A stretch of DNA of 64,000 bases from Chaetomium olivaceum (Eukaryota; Ascomycota; Sordariomycetes; Sordariales; Chaetomiaceae). Positions 32,869 to 44,242 of the stretch are shown in pieces (positions within the stretch are counted from its first letter, which is position 1; the number at the start of each line of letters is the position of its first letter). Below the pieces are notes generated by a model. That model saw nothing but the letters and a program-made list of their open reading frames with translations. It did not search any database and was not told where the DNA came from. The stretch is from NCBI GenBank assembly GCA_039881045.1, contig JAYWVB010000008.1, positions 806,001 through 870,000 of the forward strand. Direction: 5' to 3'. A program made the translations under genes and the position numbers.

Positions 32869-33675
32869 TGAGCCTAACTTGATCTAGGTAGTTTGGCTTT
32901 GAGAAACTGCGCGGGAAACCAAGTTTGAGATACTATGAGGGTTGAACAAAAGTTTCATGTGCGAACAGAATCAGCCATGGACGATGAAAATGGAAGAGTA
33001 TCGTACGCAAGCTTGGTAGCTCTTATTCATATCTGCCTTGTCGCCTAAGCTCTTAATTAACTGGCGGAATAATACCACCACTGGGTGGCTGAGTCAGTGG
33101 CGGAGCCACCTGATTGTGTGCCCGAGTCGAGAGGGATGGTTGGAAATGTGTCAAGTGCGATCTGTGCTCTCCTCCCCGAATAGTACCGGTATCTAGTTTT
33201 GCGGCTAGTTTTAGCGCGCCAGTGACGATGTGGGAGAAAGTGAGAGACAAAGCGTGGTGAGCGACAATCACTGCGCCGCGGTGATGTTGCTTGATTGGTG
33301 TGTGTGAGGGTGGGGGAAGACGTTGATGAATCCGTGACAGTTCAGGAGCCTGCTCAAAGTACCAATCTAGGTATGCTAAGAATGGCGCGTGATTAGATGG
33401 GGCAGCTGCGATGAGTAATGGATATCAATGACCAAACAACGCTTGAGACGGAAGATACGGAACGGAAATGGAGTGCTACGTGTAACCAGCGATGAGCGCG
33501 CTGTTTGAGAGTCTTCATTACAACTGCTGAGAGACTTCCCGTCTGCTGTCCCCTTTGGCGACTACCTATCTAGCTGTGGCCGGACGTTGGGACGGGCCGT
33601 GGAGCGGGAGCTCTAGGGCTGGTATTACCCAACTCCCGGATCATAGGAGACCAATAATCCCCTTAAGCTAGGTAG
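32869..33675. other. intergenic, 800 bp
   Basis: Promoter side of the HET-USP gene and 3' side of the MDR gene. No conserved frame seen. Confidence 0.5.
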
Positions 33676-34820
33676 CTAATGGTCGATTCGAATAACCACC
33701 TTGGCAAAATGCCTCTTCTCGCTCAAGAACCAATAAGCGTCCCTAGCCTCAGCTAGCTCAAACACCCTATCATCAATAGCCGGCGTGATCTTCTTCTCAT
33801 CAACAAACTGAACGACCTGCCGGAGCTGCTCGCGGCTGCCCAGGATCAGGCTGCGTACGATGCACCCATGCCAGAAGACAGAGAGCAACGGGACAGATGG
33901 CACGTCTTTGTTTCCGAGAAGCCCAACAAGTGCAACGACACCGTCAAGTCTCACAGCCGACAAGCTGTAAGGAAGCGTTTCGTCGCCGCCAACGTCAACC
34001 ACAATATCAAACCCCCTCCCGCCTGGAGTCAGACCCCTAGCTTTCGCGGCCCACTCTTCAGGCTCCCGGCGGTAGTTGACCGTATGCGCCGCGCCCAGCG
34101 TCCGCAGGCGTACCTCCTTCTCCTCACTGCTCGTAGTCGCCACCACGGTAGCCCCCGCCGCGGCCGCAAGCTGCAGCGCCGCGACGCTCAATCCGCCGCT
34201 CCCCTGGACGAGGACCCACGTCCCCGGGCCGGCCTTCTTTCCGTCGAGCCCGAAGAGGACGTTCCAGGCCGTCGCCCAGTTGCACGGGAGCGAGGCGGCC
34301 AGCGTCCAGCTGAGCGACGCGGGAGCATGGACGAGCGCTTTCTCCGAAAACACGCCGACCGAGCGCAGTGTCCCGTCCGTGCCTTGGCCTAACATGAGCG
34401 GCGCATCGCGGATGTCTGGTATGGCGGCGTCGCCGTCGTCAGGTTGGGTCTCGGGGACGGCCGGGGCGGGGTAGGTGATGACTTTGTCTCCGATGCCGAA
34501 GTCTTGCACCGAGGAGCCCACGGCAAGGACCACGCCGGCGCCGTCGCAGCCGGGTATAAGGGGGGTATTGATGGGTCCGATGGGACTCTGGGAGATTGTT
34601 AACCGCTGATCTTGTTCATGTTCATATCGTCGCAGAAGAGCTTGCTCCTTACTGTAGGGTCGGCGATCATCAACTCGCGGTAGTTCAGACTGGCCGCAAA
34701 TAGCTTAACGAGGACTCCGTTGGCGGGTAAGTCGGCCTGATTGGGGATGGGTAAACCCTCTTGATACTTCAACGAGGTTTCAAAGCCTTTCTGGCTATCG
34801 AGAGTCCACTGACGTGCCAT
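33676..34820 (-). CDS. zinc-type alcohol dehydrogenase / quinone oxidoreductase-like MDR protein
   Basis: Two exons, 34653-34820 and 33676-34587, joined by a 65-base GT-AG intron, give 359 residues. The start is MARQWTLDSQKGFETSLKYQ. MDR landmarks include LFAASLNYRELMIADPT, PLIPGCDGAGVVLAVGSSV, GIGDKVITYPAPA, LPCNWATAWNVLFG and the Rossmann loop VLVQGSGGLSVAALQLAAAA. Later blocks are GRGFDIVVDVGGDETL and VVALVGLLG. The C-terminus is RHFAKVVIRIDH. Structural zinc cysteines are not visible, so it belongs with the zinc-free NAD(P)H-dependent reductases. Substrate unknown. Confidence 0.88.
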
Positions 34821-35551
34821 TGCTGGAGGTTGATGGGAATGGGATGTGGGCCACGGGGTTTGGATGGGATGGTAAACGTGGGTGGGAAGGGTTCGAATTC
34901 GGAAGCCCAAATTTGAGAGATGTGTTTCCGTGAGGGAGACGTGAATATATGGGCATATTTTATAATTACTGGATACTATGGGCTGTGTCTGATGGGAGCC
35001 ATCATGCTGACAACGCTCATGGAGTGAGATAGGCGCTTTACTGTGAATGTGTTATCGTGGTACATGGTGAGAATGGCGCATATTTTGACCTATCCAACAT
35101 AAATGCTTGAATTAGCTGGGAGTGGAGTCCTCATTGTGTCGATGACTACCTCAGAATTCGAAAATATGTGCATGCTAGGGAGCCCAAGTCTAGTGTCAAG
35201 CAATGTATTAGCTTATCAGGTCAAAACTCGCGGTTCCCATCAACAATGTCTGAATCTCATTTTCCTATTTCGGTATGGTCTTGGAATCCTTCCGCCCTGC
35301 ATGCAGTCCCCTGTACATCTGTACAGACGGTGTGAGATGACAAATCCAGTCCCATGTCATCTATGACCTACCCACAATCTCATTTTCCAGAAGTAGTGTA
35401 GCGGTTGAACTTGTAGATTGACAAATCCAGTCCATGTCATCTCCTCCCCAATCTCAATTTCCAGAAGTAGCAGTTGAACCGTCCCATGGCCATCTCCGCT
35501 CTCAACGGCGTAACAGATCAATCTTTAGTATCAGGCCGAGGTCGTCAAATC
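34821..35551. other. divergent intergenic region with an imperfect tandem duplication
   Basis: Promoters of the MDR gene (minus) and the transcription-factor-like gene (plus). It contains the duplicated block at 35337-35490 (listed separately). No other gene seen. Confidence 0.5.
35337..35490. repeat. imperfect tandem duplication, about 75 bp unit
   Basis: Both copies hold TGACAAATCCAGTCC, ATGTCATCT, CAATCTCA, TTTCCAGAAGTAG and GTTGAAC in the same order (copy 1 about 35337-35417, copy 2 about 35418-35487). Small indels separate them. Confidence 0.75.
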
Positions 35552-36957
35552 ATGAGCACGACAGATTTGGTCTTTCTGACTACTACAGGGAGGCCGGGTC
35601 TGTCTAGAGCCGAAACAAAGCTCATGCGAGGCCATGTAACCCGAAGCAACTTTGCAAAACGACGACGGCGAAGGGCAGAACTCCAGAGGGCGGAGCATGA
35701 GTTATGCCACACCGAAGACAGACTTAAACCCCCAGTTTTGAAGACACAGAAATATTCGATTGGCAGGGATCCTGAAAAGTTCAGTAAGGACAGCCCTTCT
35801 CCTAAGAGCCAGATTCACTGGACTGATACCGTACCTGTCAGTGTCCGACTTCTGGTCACACTTCTTCCTTCACGGAGAGACCTACCCTGCTACCGTCCAA
35901 GAGGGATTATGGCTGCAGTTGCTCGTCTCAGAGGCGGCACTCGCCCAGATTTCTCTGTCCATCGGTTTCCGGATCTGGTCGCCCAAGGCCGCGTATCAGA
36001 AGGAAGCTTTGGTCTGCTCCTCCTCCGCGTTGAGCATCATCATGAATCGCATCGAGACACAGCAGGTCGTCACAGACGCCGTCATGGCAGCGGTTCTGCA
36101 CATGGCCATCGGGGAGCGATTCAATCTGGACGATAAAGCCTGGGACATTCACATTGGTGGTCTAGCTAAGCTCATTACCGCAAGAGTGCAGCGAGGTCAA
36201 ACTGATTTGCCCACCTGGTTTAGTAACGTAATCATCTTGTATGCCGCACCGTTTCTATCCAAATATACTTTACCTTTTGCTGACGCGGTAGGTAACCAGC
36301 GATGCGACCAACGCCGTTTTCGGCTTCCCTCTGGGCTACGACAAGCGACTGCTCGATGCAGTCCAGCCGTACGGCATCCCTGCCCTCACCAGAGTTGCGG
36401 ACATGACCCAGCATCTTTTCCACCTTTGCGACCTGATCACAGGTTGCTGCCACGAAGAAAGCTCTCCCTCTGAGAAGAAAAAGAAGAAGAACAACGAAAT
36501 CGACCGAACGTGGCCGCACCTCCTCCACGAAGCGCGCGAGCTCCGCCGCGCAGTCCCCGAAAACCCTTACGTTGTTGCCACGTCCATTTCCGCCGAGATT
36601 CTCCTCTGGCTGTGTCGGGAGAATCAGCCCACTACCCCTGGCGGGCTTACACAGCTCGCGGGCGAGCTCAGGCAAGCCATATACCGGTTCCCATTCAGGC
36701 CATGCTCCTTCACTGAGATGGTTTCGTGTCCGATGATGCTGGGCGCCATCGCCGCTAGCCCGGGCTCCGAGACCAGGGCGTGGTTTGTCGGGAGGCTGCG
36801 GAGGAGTGTGGCGGCGGCGAGGGCGAGGGGTTGGGCGCGGCCGCTGGATATGGTGGAGAAGAAGGTGTGTACTGGGATGGTTGGTGGGGGAAGGTTTGAG
36901 GGGCTGTGGAGAGAGCTGGATCCGGATGTTTATGCTGTCAGTAATGCAGTAGTATAA
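35552..36957 (+). CDS. fungal transcription factor-like protein (one apparent frameshift)
   Basis: About 445 residues, starting MSTTDLVFLTTTGRPGLSRA at 35552, followed by a basic stretch (RSNFAKRRRRRAELQRAE). Such a start is common in fungal transcription-factor-domain proteins that lack a visible Zn2Cys6 cluster. The frame moves by one base between about 35780 and 35840, after which LIPYLSVSDFWSHFFLHGE, GLWLQLLVSEAALAQISLSI and VVTDAVMAAVLHMAIGERF continue. A 64-base GT-AG intron (36228-36291) joins TDLPTWFSN to VTSDATNAVFGFPLGYDKRL. The C-terminal helical part ends ELDPDVYAVSNAVV. A Lys/Glu-rich insert (SEKKKKKNNEIDR) is present. Role unknown; a nuclear regulator is an inference. Confidence 0.7.
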
Positions 36958-37495
36958 GTGGGTAAACACCGAGGTTTGATTTTACTCAGGAGGGAGGTAA
37001 GCCAACACCTCTGAGAATGATACCGCTCTGCTTTGATCCAACACCGAAGGAATTACAAAAGCGCAGGCGTCCGGGCCTGGAGACGGTATCATTGTGTAGA
37101 TACTGATAACTTGGCCAGACTGAACTGTCGCTCGTAGTGATTCACCATCGCTAGGATAACTAGGAGATCCAAAGCGGTAGCTGGGTTCAGGAGTGTGACG
37201 AATCTCTCCTGGACCAACCTCTGAAATGGTTCTCGGATTGAATAAAGACAAACATTGGTGCACAACACTGATATCTCGATAGTAGGCTCCAGAGCTTGTA
37301 GCAAACTGTCATAATTGCGAACTGGGGAACTCCCAGAGTCCTCCAGAACGAGTCACTACATACTATCTATACTAATGATTGGCTGGGATGCCTCCCGGGC
37401 AGTCCCTCCAGGCCGCTGCACACCACAATCCCCCACCACTATGCCGAATGCCAGCAGCCGGGTCCCTTTATCGTTGTCATGGCTGGAGTCTAAGC
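36958..37495. other. convergent intergenic region, 540 bp
   Basis: A 93-residue frame without an ATG exists on the minus strand (36982-37263), but nothing supports it as a gene. Confidence 0.45.
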
Positions 37496-38020
37496 CTAGT
37501 TGATGGACACCGGGCCCGCCTGATCCCTGAGGTAGTGCGGATAGTACGAAACGGACACGCCAGCTGCGGTGTTGGTGTTCCGGTACGGAACCATGCGGAC
37601 ATTCACCTGAATGCGGCGGCGCTCAAAATGGCTCTTGATGAAGCCGGTCACGACGGCGTTTGCTTGCGCATGCTGCGCCGTCCAGCTTCCCGAGCGGGAG
37701 GGTATGGTCGCGTAGACGTAGGTGACGTCAAGCGGGGCGGCGTTGAGCGCGGTAAGTTGGGCGTCGATAGCCACTGCAATATTGTGGAAGAGCTTGTTTC
37801 TTGCCGATTGTGGGTTGGTAGAGTTGTCATTGATCGTCATGCCCCCCAGGCAGGCATAGATAGTTGGCATGGGCTTGTCCCTGGAGTTGGGTTCGGTGGT
37901 TGCCCAGGTAATGCCGAGAAAGGAGCAGCCGTGGAGGCTGGACTGGCCATGGTGCTCTTTCTTCAGCGATGCGGTCTTGACATGGTCCATGGAGACATTG
38001 TGGGTCTGGCTGCTGGGCAT
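37496..38020 (-). CDS. hypothetical protein, 174 residues
   Basis: One exon starting MPSSQTHNVSMDHVKTASLK at 38020. Visible blocks are SLHGCSFLGITWATTEPNSR, PTIYACLGGMTINDNST, LFHNIAVAIDAQLTALNAAP and RRIQVNVRMVPYRNTNTAAG, and the end is LRDQAGPVSIN. There is no signal peptide or membrane segment. I do not recognise a family. An in-frame extension upstream (to 38341) runs through short repeats and is probably leader sequence. Confidence 0.6.
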   Translation of the reverse strand: MPSSQTHNVSMDHVKTASLKKEHHGQSSLHGCSFLGITWATTEPNSRDKPMPTIYACLGGMTINDNSTNPQSARNKLFHNIAVAIDAQLTALNAAPLDVTYVYATIPSRSGSWTAQHAQANAVVTGFIKSHFERRRIQVNVRMVPYRNTNTAAGVSVSYYPHYLRDQAGPVSIN

Positions 38021-38144
38021 TTTGGTCGTGTGATGGGTTTGTTCAAAAGAGAAATGAGAGTTTGATTGGAGCGGATGCAAACAGGGCTGATGAGATCGAG
38101 GGAAGCACAGTCGATATGAGTAGAACTTGGCTGAGAGGTGAACG

Positions 38145-38220
38145 ATGAGTTGTTGTCGGGATGATTGAATGAGTTGTTGTTGAGATGATTGAATGAGTTG
38201 ATGTCGAGATGATTGAGAGA
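38145..38220. repeat. short tandem repeat, about 27 bp unit, three copies
   Basis: The unit (GATGATTGAATGAGTTGTTGTTGA type) occurs three times with small changes, in the 5' leader or promoter of the minus-strand hypothetical gene. Confidence 0.75.
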
Positions 38221-39944
38221 TGCCACTACGTCGAGGGGGCGGAAATATATACCTGTTCAGATCGCCGTACTTCGAAACAGAACAGACATTTGACGGACCA
38301 GTCTCTCCCAGGTTGCGTCTGAGAGCATTCCGTTTCAGCACTTACCTACCTCACGCCGCAGATTACAACTCGTACAATCTCAGCAGCGGCGTCGCCATGG
38401 AAGCCAGTCATCTACCAAGCAAGGTTACCATAAGCGCACCCAAAGCCCAACCCCGAATGAGTTTCAGCCTCTTTCAGGTGAGGCGATGGCCATTTGGCTT
38501 TCGCATTCCTAGATAGGCGATGCGAAAAACATACCTACATAGGGACAAGCACATGCGACCTGAGCTGCTGGCCAAAATTAGCAGCTTCACTCATCGCGGC
38601 CCTTGTACAGAACCGTCCAGACCACAGCGGTTACGAAGTAGTTAGCGACGATTATCGGTCCTCAAGCTTTCGGCCAATCGCTCTCGGTCCCTCGTAATTC
38701 ATTGAAAGAGGCTTTCGTCAGGAAATTACTCAGCGTACACGCCAAGTTCGCTTCACATCTGCTTATTTGGACTACTCCTGGGCGGCGCAGGCCGGGCGAA
38801 CATCTTGGCGATGTTCCCATCTGGCGCGGTCGGTGATCACAGAGCTGCTCGACGCAATGAACGATGGTCCTGTTTGAGGCTCGAAACAAGACCGGACGGC
38901 TGTTCTGCCGGGGAGGGTCGTCCAGACCCTGCGGTGGGGGGTTCTGGCCTCGGCCAGTTCGCTCGTCGTATAGCTCCATCTCGTGGGATTGTGCGGCTTA
39001 TCGTCCGGCACGGCAGTGAAACATGGATTTTAGGGGGTAGGGACACTGCAATCCTTTTCTGGTAGGAAGAGGTTTGCTGGTGGTAAAGCCAGAAGAGGTT
39101 GGGCGAGGACAACCTCTGAGGCCCCCCTCACGACAACAGGTGCAGCAGGCATCCGAACCCGACCAACTAAGCACCTTTTTCTTTCTCTTTTTGTCCCTTC
39201 TTCTTGTCTTTTGCTTGATGCTCTCCAACGCCAGAAATCCCCGCACCATCGGGCGGCCCCGAACGCGCGACATGCCACTTCCGGGGGGAGGGGTTATAAG
39301 AAAGGCCCGCCACTAGACAGTGCCCCGTATATATCTTTCTCTCTAGCAGCCTCGCGGCGATCAGGGGTCACGCGGAGCTGGCCGGCAGCTCGCTCGGTAG
39401 CCGGTACCCCTCGTTGGCCGGGCCGGGACGATGGCGCCTCGTCGTCGCCGGTGATCACGCTGCCGCGGTAGGACGTGAACACCCAGCTGACGCCGAGCGT
39501 ACAGAATGGCCGTATCTCGGCCTACTGTGTGTGCGGGGAATTGGTTGTTGTTGGAGCTGATTTGGAGCGGCGCTCTTTAAAAGGGGTGAAGTTGCGCTGC
39601 GTGAAGTTGCTGCAACGTCGTCACACAATTGAGCAAATGGTATTGTCCAAACACATAGGGTTACTTATCGCATACGGCCCGACCGGAACTAGGGATCGGG
39701 AGCCTAGGTATAACTTAATAATTTAAGATGTTCCCTATATACCGAAGATGACCAAGGCAAAATAAAACATATATCTAGGTTGGCTGGGCAGCGAGAGTGA
39801 TAACCGCAACTATAGGGTCTAGTTCATAGACTCTTTGTCGAGTTCGTTGCTTGGCCTCTCTTTTGTTTTGGTCCTGAAGTTCCTCTTCAAAACAAACAGT
39901 CTGGCCCAATTCCTCAATCCTCACCCTCCCCAGGCAACGCCAAA
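38221..39944. other. intergenic, 1.7 kb
   Basis: Contains pyrimidine-rich tracts (about 39170-39215, 39320-39350) and no conserved frame. It includes the promoter of the AN1/APH gene and perhaps decayed sequence. Confidence 0.45.
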
Positions 39945-41465
39945 ATGGTGCTCCGTCGCTGTAGCATCGATCTGTGTATGACCCCAGCCGACCGATACGT
40001 CGGAAGCTGCATGCTCTGTGGAAAGCATATGTGTTTTGATCACGCGCGCTCCGACTTACATGGCTGCCCCTCAAGCGTAAGCCACTGAGAATCTGGAACC
40101 GCGGGGTTGCATCTCACCATGTCCTGAACGCTGACTGGTATCATTTTGCAGAACGACCATCCAACGGCCTATTATGCCGCCTACGATATCGCCAAGCGGA
40201 AGCACCTCGCTGATCTGCTGGCAAAAGTTGATGTCAAGGCCCTGGAACACGCCGCGAGTCAGGCCCGCGGCGGCGTTGGGTGCAGAATCACCGCCTTCGC
40301 CGACGACACAGACTTGAGCAGCCTTGTTGAGCGAGTCTCTCGCCAGTGTGGAGGCCAGAACTGCCACCTGGACGTCGAGTTCTCTGACGGCGTGACCTGG
40401 CTTGCACGCATCCGACTTGATGATCCTCTCCTCCCGCCGCGTGAAGTTCAAGCCCACATTTTTCTGAGTGAGGTGGCAACACTCCAGTTCCTGGCAAACA
40501 CGGCAATCCCCGCGCCTCGTATGTACGCTTACCAACTCGAGTCTCCCGAGAACTCCGTAGGCACATCCTACGTTTTGATGGAGAAGCTGTCTGGAAAACC
40601 ATTGGATTGGAATGGTGCTCCTGCGGAGGGGCGGATTCGAGTGCTTGAGCAGCTCGCAGACCTGTATCTCGAGCTCGAGAAACACCCAATCCCTCTCACC
40701 GGTTCACTCCTCCCGACCGCTGAGCGTGGCGGGACCAATGGCGGCTTCAACGTTGCGGGCTTCGCGCAAATGCCCTGCTTTGAAACACCGGAGCTCCCAC
40801 TTGGCCCGTTCAAGACCCTCGAGGAGGCGTACTCATCCATCATCCGTCAGCAACAAGAAATGCTTGCCAACCAAGAGGTCGGTAACTTGCGGCTAGACAA
40901 CTATCTCGCTTTCCTCTGGCGGCTCAAGGCACTTCCCGAGTTGGTGGCGAGCTCGGCGTCCCGTTCTGGGCCGTTTTATCTCAAGCACTATGACGACAAG
41001 GGAGATCATCTTCTAGTTGACGAAGACTACAACATCACGGGCGTCATCGACTGGGAGTTTGCCTCTGCCGAAGCAAAGGAATTGGCCTTTAGCTCACCGT
41101 GCATGGTGTGGCCTGTGGGCGATTTCTATGACGGCAGCAACGCGCTGAACGAGGACGAAGAGAAGTTTGCCGCCATTTTTAAGCGACGCGGGCGGGCGGA
41201 TATGGCTGCCATCGTTCGTGGGGGCCGCCGTTGGCAGCGGTATCTTTTCTTTTTGGGGGGTGGCATACCTAGGGATATGGCGGAATTTGAGCCGCTTTTC
41301 CAAGGCTTGCGAAAGAGTGTCCTGGACGACGGCGAGGAGCCAGTGGCTTCATCGTATCAAGAGTGGAAGCAATGGGCTTTGGCCGAATTTTCCAAGGGAG
41401 ACCCCAGGCTCCAGGCATTGATGAGAGACGAGCGGGCTGATGGACGGAGAATGTCGGAGCCTTGA
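39945..41465 (+). CDS. AN1-like zinc finger plus APH (aminoglycoside phosphotransferase-fold) protein
   Basis: Two exons, 39945-40076 and 40152-41465, with a GT-AG intron of 75 bases, give 481 residues. Exon 1 alone encodes a Cys/His cluster: CSIDLC, then SCMLCGKHMCFDH and LHGC, the spacing of an AN1-type zinc finger. Exon 2 is a kinase-like APH fold with DGVTWLARIRLDDP, IPAPRMYAYQLESPENSVGT, SYVLMEKLSGKPLDW and the catalytic region FYLKHYDDKGDHLLVDED, followed by NITGVIDWEFA. The HxD motif is kept as HYD. The Asn of the usual GNILVD motif reads His, while the DWE metal-site Asp is present. Substrate unknown. Confidence 0.88.
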
Positions 41466-41972
41466 TACTGTAATAGTCCTTCCAGGAGGAGATAGGTAGC
41501 GAACGACCTCAATTTAGTGTCAGAACTAAGGGAAGTCGGTGTTTCTTGTCCTTCCATGGACTGTCGGCCTAGTGACTAATGCCGCCATTGAAAGAGTAGG
41601 TTTGTCCGAGCTTGAGTAGGGTCCGCAAACGCCTCTGGTTTGCTAAGAATAAGATTTGCAACGCGTTGGTGGGAACTTGTCGCAGGGCGATGATAGGATT
41701 GCACCGCGGTATGGCGACCCGCTGCTCGAGTCAGCGGGCGCGAGCTGAGAGATAGACGACAGGTTCCGTTAGAGAGCTATTGGTCGCCGTAGTCGTCACA
41801 CGTCAAGATACATAGTGAGAGTGAAGAGTGAGAGTCATGTTAGTTTATAGAGAAACCGTTGCCCCGCTTTGATCAAGCACCCCACCACCCCACCACCCCA
41901 CGACGAACTGCAGGCTTCCCAGATCCCCACATTCCCGAACACCTTGACAGCCTAGAAAGAAAGTGTAACAAG
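41466..41972. other. intergenic, 500 bp
   Basis: The 3' end of the APH gene and the promoter of the PDCD5 gene, with a short CACCACCCCACC run near 41880-41900. No gene seen. Confidence 0.5.
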
Positions 41973-42598
41973 ATGGCGGACGCAGATTTGGAGCAGGTGC
42001 GCAACCCTTACCTAGGGATTTTTGGTTTTTTGACGACTAATTCGCATCTACAGATTAGAAAAGCTCGCCTAGAGCAGCTCAAGGCCCAGGGCGGCGGCGG
42101 CGGCGGAGGCAGGTCCTCAGGTGGTGGCAGCAATAGCCAGGAGCAGCAGGCACAAAAACAGTGAGCAAGCTTCGTCCTACAGCTTCCAACCGTCCGCATA
42201 TGAGACAAGCTGAATAATGTACTAACAGCCGCTCCCCACAGACAACAGGAAGGTACGCACCCCCCCAAACGACACCATCCTAACCAACCTATCACCCGGA
42301 AACCACACCCACTAACACCCACCTTCCTCCCCCCGTCACAGCCGAAGCGCGCAAATCCGCCCTTGCCCAAATCCTTGAGCCCGACGCGGCCGACCGGCTG
42401 GGCCGCATTAGGCTGGTGAAGGAGCAGCGGGCGACTGACGTGGAGAACCGCCTGATCATGCTGGCGCAGACGGGCCAGCTGCGGCAGAAGGTGACCGAGA
42501 CGCAGCTCAAGGAGCTGCTGAACGCCATGGTGGACAGCCAGGAGCAGGAGAAGATTGTGGTGAATCGGCGGAAGGGGTGGGACGATGATGAGGAGTGA
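41973..42598 (+). CDS. PDCD5-family DNA-binding protein
   Basis: Homologue of human programmed cell death 5 and yeast Ymr074c. Four exons: 41973-41996, 42054-42160, 42242-42252 and 42342-42598, giving 132 residues. Exon 3 is a microexon of 11 bases, needed to keep the phase across QKQQQEAEARKSAL. The protein reads MADADLEQIRKARLEQLKAQ, a Gly/Ser/Gln linker, then the three-helix PDCD5 core LAQILEPDAADRLGRIRLVK, NRLIMLAQTGQLRQKV and LKELLNAMVDSQEQEK. The C-terminus is RRKGWDDDEE. Role inferred: chaperonin-linked or nucleic-acid-binding. Converges on coq4. Confidence 0.93.
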
Positions 42599-42823
42599 TG
42601 AGTTGTTTGCTGGGTTGTAGGGGGGGTGTAGGGTAGGGTTGGTTTGAGGTGGTGTGTGTTGTGATTCCCGGGATTGAGCTACCTTACTGGGCGGATGGAT
42701 GGATGAATCTCTGAGTTTGGCGGTGCTGCTTCCTTATGGTATCATACAGCTCTTATAATCGTACAAGTGATCAACGCGAACACAGCTTTTGTACACTCCA
42801 TCCCTTCACTCCACCCATCACCC

Positions 42824-43794
42824 TTACACCTCACCCCTCGCGGCCTGCTCCTCCTTCCTCCTCCTCCTCTCCTCCCTCTCCCTCTTCCGAATATCTCTCA
42901 AATCCGGCGGCGGCTCCACCCCCAACTCCCTCCTCAAATCCCCGACATCCCTCTCCAGCTCCTCCTCCCAGTACACATTAATCACCTCCTTCGCCCTCAA
43001 CCCATTCCGCAGCGCCCACGGCAGGTAAATCTCCCCAAACCTTCCCCTCTCACTCTTCTTCAGCGTCGCTGCGGCAAACACGCTCAGCCCCGTCATCGGC
43101 AGCAGCGTATTCGCAAACTCGAACGCCTTCAGCGCCACCTCCCCCTCCCTCACCACCGGCAAACCCGTCAGCGCATGATAGAAGTCATGACACTCCCGAT
43201 ACCGCTGCATCACGTACGCACACTCCTCGTCATCGATATACCGCACCGCGGACCGCGTGTCGGGGGACACGCCCTCGCGGTCGAGCCAGGCGACGTAGGT
43301 GTGTCCGACGGTGCCGGGGGGCAGGGAGCGGAGGTGGGGCAGGTTGAGCGAGGTAGAGGTGATGCGCGGGCGGTCGCGGAGGATGCGGCGGCCGGTGGGG
43401 GAGGCGAGCATGGCGTCGCGCAGGCGGTAGATGAAATAGGGGGTCGCGGTGGCTTCGGCGAAGGCGGCGATTAGGTCTGGAGGGTCGGGGGGGGAGGGCG
43501 TTAGTGGGGTAGATGGGAAAAGGGATAGAGGGAGCAGGGCGTGGAGGAAGGAAGGGGGAGCTTGCCTCCTCGTCGTGGGTCGCGAAGGGACATGAGTCCG
43601 GAGCCAATGGCCAGCGCGGCCTTCTCAATTCGGGTGAGGGGGACATGGCCGGGGTAGTTGGGCGGCGGGCGGGTGAGGCTCGAGAGCGAGAAGTGACAGG
43701 AGTTGGGAATCGCAGTCAGTGCTGCTGCGGCGGGTCGGAGGGTGTTGTTGTTGCGGGCTATGGCAGCCGCTGTGCGTCTGAGGGTCACCTCCAT
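42824..43794 (-). CDS. coq4: ubiquinone biosynthesis protein Coq4, mitochondrial
   Basis: Matrix-side organiser of the CoQ synthesis complex. Exons 43566-43794 and 42824-43476 give 293 residues. The intron (43477-43565) has a GC donor (GGAG/GCAAGC), which restores the conserved segment SLRDPRRGDLIAAFAEATAT. The N-terminus (MEVTLRRTAAAIARNNNTLR) is presequence-like. The metal-site motif RECHDFYHALTGLP is intact, after VRYIDDEECAYVMQRY. The C-terminus is very basic (RKREREERRRRKEEQAARG), somewhat longer than in yeast. It shares a 448-base divergent promoter with the SET gene. Confidence 0.93.
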
Positions 43795-44242
43795 GTTGAA
43801 CTGGGCCCGAGGCACCAGAATCGCATCCTGGTGTCTGGCTAGGAGTGAAGAAGGTTGCCGTGAACCGGATGGTTCGATGTGAGCTCGGAATCTCGGTGGA
43901 AGTCGGGAAGATAAGATAAGACTTTCTGAAGGGGACCCTAACCCTATCCTTTGAAGTATAAGAGTGAATGGTGAATGACTCTTTCACACTCACTTCACAG
44001 TATGAAGGAGAGGGCTCTGAAATACGGAGAATACAATCACGCAATTCTTGTGGAATCAAGGAAGTAACACATTTAGGTGCCCAGGCCGAATTCCAAGCCC
44101 AAAATATTCTAGCAAGATACCCAGGAATGAAATTTGTTCGTAAATCGTTCACTTTCGACCTCGGTTCCTTCAACCTGCAACAAGTACAACACAAACACCA
44201 GCTCAACCCGTCTATTTCCGGCGGTTTGACAAGAATAAAAAA
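43795..44242. promoter_or_regulatory. divergent promoter of coq4 and the SET gene, with telomere-like motif
   Basis: A 448-base region between two start codons. It contains ACCCTAACCCTA at 43935-43946, a double telobox of the kind bound by Tbf1/TRF-like factors in fungi; binding is inferred. A 109-residue open frame here (from 43968) is not conserved. Confidence 0.5.

Noticed and set aside
36982..37263. 93-residue minus-strand frame
   Set aside because: No ATG start and no conserved content.
39141..39175. A possible tRNA B-box (GGTTCGGAT)
   Set aside because: No matching A-box, acceptor stem or cloverleaf; none of the window gave a full tRNA or 5S rRNA.
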